Assembly (NCBI RefSeq): GCF_000277125.1
Contig: NC_016946.1
Span: 5,084,001-5,148,000 of the forward strand
Reading direction: 5' to 3'
DNA from: Mycobacterium intracellulare ATCC 13950
GTDB lineage: Bacteria > Actinomycetota > Actinomycetes > Mycobacteriales > Mycobacteriaceae
Length of the DNA: 64,000 bases
The translations under genes and the position numbers were made by a program. The notes beneath the pieces are model-generated. The model searched no databases, had not been told where the DNA came from, and was given only the letters and a program-made list of their open reading frames with translations. This document shows, piece after piece, positions 45,385-53,270 of this stretch (position 1 is its first letter; the number at the start of each line of letters is the position of its first letter).

Positions 45385-45932
45385 CCGACGGTGTTTCCGC
45401 GCGGCGGGCCCGAGAGCGGGTTGGTGCCGGCAGGGAGAGGAGCGGGCTGCGGCGCGGCGGGCGGGGCGCCCGTTCCGCCCAGCGGGGAGGCGCCCGGGGG
45501 GTTACCGGGAAGCGCGGGCAGGGCGCCCGCGGCCCCCTGCGCCTGCTGCATCATGCCCATCATCTGCGGGATCGAGATCGGCAGCTTGCACTGCAGCGAC
45601 AGGCTGGTCAGGGGTTGCGCGATGGACGTCATGTCCCCGGCGACCTTCGGGTTGGCGTCGAAGTAGCTCTTCAGCCCGCTCAGCGACTGCGGCCCCGCCT
45701 GCTGCTGCAGCATCGAGGTCATCGTCTGGTTGGTCTCGGGGTGCGAATCCAGATAGTCACCCATCGACTTCGAGACCGAGCCGATGGTGCGGGCGACCTC
45801 GCTGGCCGCGCACGGATCGTTGGCGCCGGTCGCCGGCGGACCGGCGAGCACCGCGAGGGCGGCGCCGGGCGCGGCGGCGGCGATCAGGCCGGCCAAGATT
45901 TTGCCACGCCGTCCAGCGCTGCCTGTCGTCAT
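45381..45932 (-). CDS. Secreted haemophore-like protein (Rv0203 type)
   Basis: A 183-residue exported protein. The signal peptide spans about residues 1-37 (RRGKILAGLIAAAAPGAALA core). The mature part is helical with two Cys (C41 and another near 113). Tyr60 and His64 in GDYLDSHPETN correspond to haem ligands reported for M. tuberculosis Rv0203. No other His exists in the protein, so a third reported His ligand is missing. From about residue 130 there is a Pro/Gly/Ala-rich tail. Beside mmpL11 it is expected to shuttle haem. Confidence 0.78.
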   Translation of the reverse strand: MTTGSAGRRGKILAGLIAAAAPGAALAVLAGPPATGANDPCAASEVARTIGSVSKSMGDYLDSHPETNQTMTSMLQQQAGPQSLSGLKSYFDANPKVAGDMTSIAQPLTSLSLQCKLPISIPQMMGMMQQAQGAAGALPALPGNPPGASPLGGTGAPPAAPQPAPLPAGTNPLSGPPRGNTVG

Positions 45933-46273
45933 CGAGAACTCCTCACAGTTTGCGCGGACCGCCACGGATGAGCGCGTCGCAAACAGCTGCAATGGACGGC
46001 CTTACCGATGGCCGGGTCCCAATGAATCCCCCGAGGACCCGCCAGGCCAACCGACATCCTGCCACCGCCGATATCGCCCGGCCAGCCGCGAACTGCGGAT
46101 GTGACCGAGATCCCGCTTGGTCACCGGTTCACAACGACTCCGCAGCTTCTTGGCAACGACGCCGTCACCGCAGCTCAGGAACTACATAACCCCACATAAA
46201 CCACAGCGTGCTCCGGTATCCTCGCCTGCACGCGTTACGCGAGAACCGGGGAGCGAGAAAAATCCAGCAGTTG
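45933..46273. other. Intergenic region between the haemophore gene and mmpL11
   Basis: About 340 bases separating divergent genes. It must contain both promoters. I see no clear coding frame, tRNA or strong hairpin. No confident iron-box-type palindrome was recognised. Confidence 0.5.
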
Positions 46274-49200
46274 ATGATGCGCCTCAGCCGCAGCCTGCGT
46301 AAGTACCGCTGGTTGGTCTTCACAGGCTGGTTGCTGGCGTTGGTTCCTGCGGTCTACCTGGCGCTGACGCAATCCGGCAACCTCACCGGCGGCGGTTTCG
46401 ACGTGGCCGGTTCCCAATCGCTGGCGGTCCACGACCAGCTCGAGGAGCTCTACCACGACCAGGGCGGGTCATCGCTGGCGCTGGTGGCCGCGCCCCGCGC
46501 CGACGCCACCTACCAGGACATGAACGAGGCGGTCGCACAGTTGCGACGGCTCACCGCCGAGGTCCCCGGCACCTCGGAGATCCCCAACCCCACCCAGCGG
46601 CCGCCGCAACCCGATCGCCCCTACGTGCTGTCGGTGCGGCTCGATTCCCGCAACACCAGCGACGTCGCCAAGAAGCTCCGCACGAAGGTCGGCATCAAGG
46701 GCGACCAGCCCGGCCAGACCGCCAACGGCCGGGTGCGGCTCTACGTCATCGGCCAGGGCGCGCTGAGCGCCGCCGCGGCCGCCAACACCAAGCACGACAT
46801 CGCCGCCGCGGAACGGTGGAACCTGCCGGTGATCCTCATCGTCCTGCTCGCCGTGTTCGGCTCACTGGCCGCCGCGGCGATCCCTCTGGCACTGGGCGTG
46901 TGCACGGTCGTGGTGACGATGGGCCTGGTGTACCTGCTCTCCGCTTACACCACCATGTCGGTGTTCGTGACCTCGACGGTGTCGATGTTCGGGATCGCGC
47001 TGGCCGTGGACTATTCGCTGTTCATCTTGATGCGCTTCCGCGAGGAACTGCGCAGCGGGCGCCAGCCCCGCGAGGCCGTCGACGCCGCGATGGCGACCTC
47101 CGGGCTGGCCGTGGTGCTGTCCGGCGCGACCGTCGTCGCGTCCCTCACCGGGATCTACGTGATCAACACCCCGGCGCTGAAGTCGATGGCCACCGGCGCG
47201 ATCCTGGCCGTCGCCGTCGCGATGCTGACCTCGACCACCCTGACACCGGCGGCGCTGGCGACGTTCGGCCGGGCGGCCGCCAAGCGGTCGGGCTTCCTGC
47301 ACTGGTCCCGTCGGCCCGAAAGCACCCAGTCGCGGTTCTGGAACCGGTGGATCGGATGGGTGATGCGCCGGCCGTGGATGTCCGCGCTGGCGGCGTCGCT
47401 GGTGCTGCTCGTGATGGCCGCGCCCGCGGCGTCAATGGTGTTGGGCAACAGCCTGTTACGCCAGTTCGACTCGTCCCACGAGATCCGCGCCGGCGTCGGC
47501 GCCGCGGCCCAGGCGTTGGGTCCGGGCGCGCTCGGGCCGATCCGGGTGCTGATCAACTTCCCCGAGGGCGGGGCGGCCTCGCCCGAGCACAGCCACACCG
47601 TCGGCGCGGTCCGCCAGCGGATGACGCAGGCGCCGAACATCGTCTCGGTGTCACCGCCCCAGTACGCCGAGGACAACGGCAGCGCGCTGCTGTCCGCGGT
47701 GCTGTCGGTGGACCCCGAGGACATGCGGGCCCGCGAAACCGTGGGCTGGATGCGCGGGGAGCTCCCCAAGGTCCCGCAGTTGGGGACCGCGCGCGTGGAC
47801 GTCGGCGGCCCGACCGCGCTGATCAAGGACTTCGACGACCAGGTGTCGGCGACGGAACCGTTGGTGCTGGGCTTCGTCGCGCTGATCGCGTTCGTGATGC
47901 TGTTGGTGTCCGTCCACTCGGTGTTCTTGGCGCTCAAGGGCGTCCTGATGACATTGCTGTCGGTCGCCGCCGCCTACGGCAGTTTGGTGATGGTGTTCCA
48001 GTGGGGGTGGCTGAAGGATCTCGGCTTCGCCCAGATCAGCTCGATCGACAGCACGGTTCCCCCGCTGGTGCTGGCGATGACCTTCGGGTTGTCGATGGAC
48101 TACGAGATCTTCCTGCTCACCCGCATCCGGGAACGGTTCCTGCATTCGGGCAACACCCGTGACGCGGTGGCCTACGGCGTCAGCACCAGCGCCCGCACCA
48201 TCACCAGCGCGGCGCTGATCATGATCGCGGTGTTCGTCGGGTTCGCCTTCGCCGGCATGCCGCTGGTGGCCGAGATCGGCGTGGCCTGCGCCGTGGCGAT
48301 CGCGGTGGACGCCACCGTGGTGCGGCTGGTGATGGTTCCGGCGTTGATGGCGATGTTCGCCCAGTGGAACTGGTGGCTGCCGCCGTGGCTGTCCCGCGTG
48401 CTGCCGTCGGTCGACTTCGACCGGCCGCTGCCGGAGGTCGACCTCGGCGACGTCGTCGTCATTCCCGACGACATCTCGGCGCTGGTGGCGCCCAGCGCGG
48501 ACCTGCGGATGGTGCTCAAGTCCGCCGCCAAGCTCAAGCACCTGGCGCCCGACGCCATCTGCGTGACCGATCCGCTGGCCTTCAGCGGCTGCGGGCGCAG
48601 CGGCGGTCAGGCTTCGTCGGGTCCCGACGAGGAACGCACCCGCGGCCTGGGGCCCGGGCAGATCCCCCACCAGGTCGCGCTGGGCGAGGAGAAGGTCGCC
48701 GTCGGGGTGACCGCGGGCGACAGGAAGACCGCCACCAACGGCCATGCCAACGGTTCGTCGGGGCCCAAGAAGCTCGTCGGCGGGCTGGCGGCGCGCAACG
48801 GGATCGCCAAGGCCATCTCCGGGTCGGACCGGCCCGTTCATCCGGTGACGCTGTGGCGCGGCCGCCTGTCGGTGGCGATCGACGCGCTCGAGACCGACCC
48901 GGACGCCGCACCGGCGGGGGCCACCGACCGTCCGAGGTACGCGCGGCGCAGCCCGGTGGAGACGACCCATGTGCAGCTGCCCACCGGCGACCGGTTGCTG
49001 GTCCCGACCGGCGCGGAGACCCTGCGGCTCAAGGGCTACCTCATCATGTGCCGTAACAGTCGCCGCGATTATGCCGACTTTGCAGACATGGTGGATGCGA
49101 TGGAACCCGAGACCGCCGCGGTGGTGCTGGCCGGAATGGACAGGTATTACTGTTGTGAATCGTCCAGGCGGCAATGCATCGCCACCCAGTTGGTCCGTCG

Positions 49201-49330
49201 ACTCGCAGATCCCGATCCGTGCGACTACCCGGAAGACCAGGGGTCGGAAGCCGACGCGAACTCGGACTGGGAGGGGATCAGGGAACGCTGCCTGTCCGTG
49301 GCGGTAGCGATGCTGGAGGAGGCGAGGTGA
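46274..49330 (+). CDS. mmpL11: RND lipid transporter MmpL11
   Basis: A 1018-residue MmpL protein with twelve membrane helices and Asp-Tyr proton-relay pairs in IALAVDYSLF and GLSMDYEIFLL. MmpL11 exports mycolate-containing wax ester and long-chain triacylglycerol, and is implicated in haem uptake. The cytosolic C-terminus is long, includes a Gly/Ser/Lys-rich segment (about residues 775-850) and ends with a conserved domain containing FKGYL-type and DYADFADMVDAMEPE sequence. The start at 46274 (MMRLSRSLRKYRWLV) matches M. tuberculosis. Its stop overlaps the next start (GTGA). Confidence 0.94.
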   Translation: MMRLSRSLRKYRWLVFTGWLLALVPAVYLALTQSGNLTGGGFDVAGSQSLAVHDQLEELYHDQGGSSLALVAAPRADATYQDMNEAVAQLRRLTAEVPGTSEIPNPTQRPPQPDRPYVLSVRLDSRNTSDVAKKLRTKVGIKGDQPGQTANGRVRLYVIGQGALSAAAAANTKHDIAAAERWNLPVILIVLLAVFGSLAAAAIPLALGVCTVVVTMGLVYLLSAYTTMSVFVTSTVSMFGIALAVDYSLFILMRFREELRSGRQPREAVDAAMATSGLAVVLSGATVVASLTGIYVINTPALKSMATGAILAVAVAMLTSTTLTPAALATFGRAAAKRSGFLHWSRRPESTQSRFWNRWIGWVMRRPWMSALAASLVLLVMAAPAASMVLGNSLLRQFDSSHEIRAGVGAAAQALGPGALGPIRVLINFPEGGAASPEHSHTVGAVRQRMTQAPNIVSVSPPQYAEDNGSALLSAVLSVDPEDMRARETVGWMRGELPKVPQLGTARVDVGGPTALIKDFDDQVSATEPLVLGFVALIAFVMLLVSVHSVFLALKGVLMTLLSVAAAYGSLVMVFQWGWLKDLGFAQISSIDSTVPPLVLAMTFGLSMDYEIFLLTRIRERFLHSGNTRDAVAYGVSTSARTITSAALIMIAVFVGFAFAGMPLVAEIGVACAVAIAVDATVVRLVMVPALMAMFAQWNWWLPPWLSRVLPSVDFDRPLPEVDLGDVVVIPDDISALVAPSADLRMVLKSAAKLKHLAPDAICVTDPLAFSGCGRSGGQASSGPDEERTRGLGPGQIPHQVALGEEKVAVGVTAGDRKTATNGHANGSSGPKKLVGGLAARNGIAKAISGSDRPVHPVTLWRGRLSVAIDALETDPDAAPAGATDRPRYARRSPVETTHVQLPTGDRLLVPTGAETLRLKGYLIMCRNSRRDYADFADMVDAMEPETAAVVLAGMDRYYCCESSRRQCIATQLVRRLADPDPCDYPEDQGSEADANSDWEGIRERCLSVAVAMLEEAR

Positions 49331-49875
49331 CGTTGGCATCCGACCGACGCCCCCCACCGCCGCCCCGCCGGCCGGCCCCCGAACAGCGCAACCGCGGCGG
49401 TGGCCCGTCCGACGGGCCGTCCGGATCCGTTCCGGATCTGGACCAGCCGGTGGAGTTCTGGCCGACCGCCGCCATCCGGTCGGCCCTGCAGGGCGGTGAC
49501 ATCGCCACCTGGAAACGCATCGCCGGCGCGTTGAAGCGCGACCCGTACGGGCGCACCGCCCGCCAGGTCGAAGAGGTCCTCGGCGGCACCCGCCCCTACG
49601 GCATCGCCAAGGCGCTGTGGGAGGTGCTCGAGCGCGCCCGCACCCACCTGGACGCCAACGAGCGCGCCGAGGTGGCCCGCCACGTGCGGCTGCTGATCGA
49701 CCGCTCGGGACTCGCGCAGCAGGAGTTCGCGTCCCGCATCGGGGTCAGCCCCGAGGAGCTGGGCGGCTACCTCGACGGCAGCACCAGCCCGACGGCCGCG
49801 CTGATGATCCGCATCCGCCGGTTGTCGGACCGGTTCGTGAAGGTGAAGTCCGGCCCCGCGGCCGAATCCAACTGA
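49327..49875 (+). CDS. Putative HTH protein coupled to mmpL11 (Rv0201c type)
   Basis: A 182-residue soluble protein. A Pro/Arg-rich N-terminus of about 40 residues precedes a conserved block (FWPTAAIRSALQGGDIATWKR). The C-terminal ~70 residues resemble an XRE-like helix-turn-helix: RSGLAQQEFASRIGVSPEEL then SPTAALMIRIRRLSDRF. The GTG start lies in the mmpL11 stop codon (4-base overlap), showing translational coupling. Possibly a regulator of the local operon, which is inference. Confidence 0.78.
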   Translation: MTLASDRRPPPPPRRPAPEQRNRGGGPSDGPSGSVPDLDQPVEFWPTAAIRSALQGGDIATWKRIAGALKRDPYGRTARQVEEVLGGTRPYGIAKALWEVLERARTHLDANERAEVARHVRLLIDRSGLAQQEFASRIGVSPEELGGYLDGSTSPTAALMIRIRRLSDRFVKVKSGPAAESN

Positions 49876-49876
49876 G

Positions 49877-50560
49877 CTATCTGATCGGCAGCACGTCGGC
49901 GACCAACCAGTCGCTACCGCGCTTGGTCAGCGTCACCCGCAGGGCCGGCGCCACCTGACTGGGTGGCTGGCCCGGCGCGTTCTGGGTCACCCGCAGGATC
50001 ACCGCGACGCTGGCCGCCGTCGGCCCGAGCGCCTCGACACCGGCCGAGACCGTGGCGGCCTGGGCGGTGACCTTGTGCTGGCCCAGCTCGGCGCTGGACT
50101 TGGTGTACTGCTCCTTGAACGCCGCCGCATGCTCGGGGACGACCATGGCCGTGGCCCGGTCGATCGCATCGGTCGGGGCGGTGGGGCTGAACGACGCCAT
50201 GGCCTCGGCCATGCCGGTGGCGATCCGCACGACCTTGCGGGAATCGTCGGTGAAGTCGCGGTCCGTCTTCGTCCAGTGCGTGTATCCGGTCGCGACGGCC
50301 GCCCCCAGGGCGGCCGTGCACAGCAGGGCCACCGCCAACCGCAGCCCCGGCGCGTCGTCGTCGGTGCCGAGGCTGACCGAATCGCGGCGCAGCAGCCAGA
50401 AGTTGACCGCGACGCCCTCGAGGATCAGCAGGACCAGCACCGAGCAGGCCGACACCCACCACAGCGGCCAGCCGAGCACCACCCCGATGGCCACCAACGC
50501 GGCGATCGCGGCCAGCGGGGCCGCGATGTCGAATGCGAACAGTCGCCAGATGTTTCTCAT
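49877..50560 (-). CDS. Membrane-anchored conserved protein (Rv0200 type)
   Basis: A 227-residue protein with two N-terminal membrane helices (about residues 10-55), a third near 78-94 (ALLCTAALGAAVATGYTHW), and an extracytoplasmic domain of the Mce-associated-membrane-protein/NTF2-like type (DDSRKVVRIATGMAEAMAS onward). Function unknown. The ATG overlaps the stop of the Rv0199-like gene by 4 bases, so the two similar proteins are co-translated and may form a complex. Confidence 0.8.
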   Translation of the reverse strand: MRNIWRLFAFDIAAPLAAIAALVAIGVVLGWPLWWVSACSVLVLLILEGVAVNFWLLRRDSVSLGTDDDAPGLRLAVALLCTAALGAAVATGYTHWTKTDRDFTDDSRKVVRIATGMAEAMASFSPTAPTDAIDRATAMVVPEHAAAFKEQYTKSSAELGQHKVTAQAATVSAGVEALGPTAASVAVILRVTQNAPGQPPSQVAPALRVTLTKRGSDWLVADVLPIR

Positions 50561-51240
50561 CGGATCGAACTCAGTCCGGAGATCATCAGCTTGCCGTCGA
50601 CGTCGGACACGTCCAGCCGCAGGTTCCAGTGCACGGTCTGCGGCTTGGCGCCGGCGTTTTCGCTGACGGACGTGGCGACCAGCAGCACCGAGTCGGTCCG
50701 GCTGGCGAACGGCGGCAGCTTGGTGGTCACCGACTCCGATCCCGGGGGCCTGTCGGCGCCGGGCTGGGCGTCCAGTTCGTGGTGCACGGTTTCGATCGCC
50801 ACCGCGTCGATCCGCCCGGCGCTCTTGGACTGCAGCTTTTCCACCACCGCCCGGTAGGGCTGCACGGCGGCGTCGAAGTAGGTGTTGAGTTCGCCGACCG
50901 TGCCGTCGTGCAGCCGCTGCAGGCTGGCGTCGACGTTGCCGCTGTTCATGTTGATCAGCACGTTGGTCCACCCGGCGGCGGTCTGCATGACGCGGCTCAG
51001 ATAACCGCGCTCGGCGACCTGGTCGCGGTGGCCGGACCAGATGATCACCCCGAGCACGACCGCGGCCACCGACAGCAGGCCGAGAACCGTTGACGCCACC
51101 CCATAATGCGAGAAGACCCCACCGCCGGGTTCGCCGTCGTCAGCGTCGTCGGCGGTCGGGTGGCCGCCCTCTTCGGCGTCGTCGCCGGCGTCGACGACAT
51201 CTTCTTCGGCAGGTGGCTCGGTGCGCGCGCCCTCGGACAT
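50557..51240 (-). CDS. Mce-associated-like membrane protein (Rv0199 type)
   Basis: A 227-residue protein with an acidic cytosolic N-terminus of about 45 residues, one membrane helix (GVASTVLGLLSVAAVVLGVII) and an outward domain with the Mce-associated pattern (AAGWTNVLINMNSGNVDASLQRL). It forms a 4-base-overlap pair with the Rv0200-like gene. It is divergent from zmp1. A role in stabilising envelope transport complexes is plausible from family membership only. Confidence 0.82.
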   Translation of the reverse strand: MSEGARTEPPAEEDVVDAGDDAEEGGHPTADDADDGEPGGGVFSHYGVASTVLGLLSVAAVVLGVIIWSGHRDQVAERGYLSRVMQTAAGWTNVLINMNSGNVDASLQRLHDGTVGELNTYFDAAVQPYRAVVEKLQSKSAGRIDAVAIETVHHELDAQPGADRPPGSESVTTKLPPFASRTDSVLLVATSVSENAGAKPQTVHWNLRLDVSDVDGKLMISGLSSIR

Positions 51241-51281
51241 GGCCCGATCGTCGCACCCGGGAAAGATGGAAGGATGGCGGG

Positions 51282-53270
51282 GTGACGAATACGGCCCTCC
51301 GCTCGGGCATCGACCTGAGCTACGTAGACGACAGCATCCGCCCCCAAGACGACCTGTTCGGTCACGTCAACGGCCGCTGGCTGGCCGAATACGAGATACC
51401 GGCGGACCGGGCCACCGACGGCGCCTTCCGGCAGCTGTACGACCGCGCCGAGGAGCAGGTGCGGGACCTGATCGTCGAGGCCAGCGAGCGGGGTGCGGCC
51501 GCCGGCGACGCGGACGCGCAACGCATCGGCGACCTGTATGCGAGCTTTCTCGACGAGGAGACCGTCCAGCGGCGCGGCGTGCGCCCGCTGCTCGACGAAC
51601 TGGCCGTGATCGACGACGCGGCCGACGCCGACGCGCTGGCCGCCGCCCTCGGCGCCCTGCAGCGCACCGGGGTGGGCGGCGGTGTCGCGATGTATGTGGA
51701 CACCGACGCCAAGAACTCGGCCCGTTACCTGGTGCACTTCACCCAGTCCGGACTCGGGCTGCCCGACGAGTCCTATTACCGCGAAGAACAGCACGCCGAG
51801 GTGCTCGAGGCGTACCCCGGGCACATCGCCCGGATGTTCGGCCTGGTCTTCGGCGGCGACCCGGAAAGCCACATCCGGACCGCCGAGCGCATCGTCGCGC
51901 TCGAGACCCGGCTGGCCGAGGCGCATTGGGATGTGGTCAAGCGCCGCGACGCCGACCTCACCTACAACTTGCGCACGTTCGCCGAACTGCGCGACGAGTC
52001 GGTGGGTTTCGCCTGGGGCACGTGGGTCGCCGCGCTGGGCACCCAGCCCGAAGCGCTCGCGGAAGTCGTTGTGCGCCAACCGGATTACGTTCGGTCATTC
52101 GCCGAGCTGTGGCGCAGCGAGGACCTCGAGGTGTGGAAGAGCTGGGCGCGGTGGCGGGTGATCCGCGCGCGGGCCGCCTGGCTGACCGACGAGGTGGTGG
52201 CCGCGGACTTCGACTTCTACGGCCGCCGGTTGACCGGCACCGAGCAGATCCGGGACCGGTGGAAGCGGGCGGTCTCGCTGGTCGAGAGCCTGATGGGCGA
52301 CGCCGTCGGAAAGCTGTACGTGCAACGGCATTTCCCGCCCGGCGCCAAGGCGCGCATCGACGAGCTGGTGGCCAACCTGCAGGCGGCCTACCGGATGAGC
52401 ATCAACGACCTGGAGTGGATGACGCCCCAGACGCGGGAGCGGGCGCTGGCCAAGCTCGACAAGTTCACCGCCAAGGTCGGCTACCCGGCGAAATGGCGGG
52501 ACTACTCCACGCTGGTGATCGACCGCGACGACCTCTACGGCAACTACCAGCGCGGGTACGCCGTCAACCACGACCGCGAGCTGGCCAAGCTCGGCGGCCC
52601 GGTGGACAAGGACGAGTGGTTCATGACCCCGCAGACGGTCAACGCGTACTACAACCCGGGGATGAACGAAATCGTCTTCCCGGCAGCCATTTTGCAGCCG
52701 CCGTTCTTCGACGCCGAGGCCGATGACGCCGCGAACTACGGCGGCATCGGCGCGGTGATCGGGCACGAGATCGGTCACGGCTTCGACGACCAGGGCGCCA
52801 AGTACGACGGCGACGGCAACCTGGTCGACTGGTGGACCGACGCCGACCGCGCCGAATTCGGTGCTCGCACAAAGGCCCTCATCGCTCAGTACGACACGTA
52901 CATCCCGAGGGGGCTGTCGAGCGGCCACCATGTGAACGGCGCGTTCACTGTCGGGGAGAACATCGGGGATCTGGGTGGGTTGTCGATCGCGCTGCTGGCC
53001 TATCAGCTGTCGCTGAACGGCCAACCCTCCCCCGTGATCGACGGCCTGACCGGCGTGCAGCGCGTGTTCTACGGCTGGGCCCAGGTATGGCGCACCAAAT
53101 CCCGTGAGGCCGAAGCGATCCGGCGGCTGGCGGTGGACCCCCACTCGCCACCGGAGTTTCGCTGCAACGGCGTGTTGCGCAACATGGACGCCTTCTACGA
53201 CGCGTTCGACGGCGCCGACACCGGCGCGCTGTTCCTGGAGCCGGAGCGCCGGGTCAAGATCTGGAACTGA
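51282..53270 (+). CDS. zmp1: Zinc metalloprotease Zmp1 (M13/neprilysin family)
   Basis: A 662-residue M13 peptidase. The zinc motif HEIGH lies at residues 495-499 in VIGHEIGHGFDDQGAKYD. The third zinc ligand is the Glu in VGENIGDLGG. The substrate-binding NAYYNPGMNEIVFPAAILQPPFF precedes it. Zmp1 of M. tuberculosis is secreted without a classical signal peptide and interferes with inflammasome activation. No signal peptide is seen here either. GTG start. The 3' end overlaps the convergent oxidoreductase gene by 17 bases. Confidence 0.94.
   Translation: MTNTALRSGIDLSYVDDSIRPQDDLFGHVNGRWLAEYEIPADRATDGAFRQLYDRAEEQVRDLIVEASERGAAAGDADAQRIGDLYASFLDEETVQRRGVRPLLDELAVIDDAADADALAAALGALQRTGVGGGVAMYVDTDAKNSARYLVHFTQSGLGLPDESYYREEQHAEVLEAYPGHIARMFGLVFGGDPESHIRTAERIVALETRLAEAHWDVVKRRDADLTYNLRTFAELRDESVGFAWGTWVAALGTQPEALAEVVVRQPDYVRSFAELWRSEDLEVWKSWARWRVIRARAAWLTDEVVAADFDFYGRRLTGTEQIRDRWKRAVSLVESLMGDAVGKLYVQRHFPPGAKARIDELVANLQAAYRMSINDLEWMTPQTRERALAKLDKFTAKVGYPAKWRDYSTLVIDRDDLYGNYQRGYAVNHDRELAKLGGPVDKDEWFMTPQTVNAYYNPGMNEIVFPAAILQPPFFDAEADDAANYGGIGAVIGHEIGHGFDDQGAKYDGDGNLVDWWTDADRAEFGARTKALIAQYDTYIPRGLSSGHHVNGAFTVGENIGDLGGLSIALLAYQLSLNGQPSPVIDGLTGVQRVFYGWAQVWRTKSREAEAIRRLAVDPHSPPEFRCNGVLRNMDAFYDAFDGADTGALFLEPERRVKIWN

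Noticed and set aside
44274..45971. 565-codon plus-strand frame overlapping the LPG-synthase-TM-like gene
   Set aside because: It is the +2 shadow of the membrane protein gene and contains no recognisable domain.
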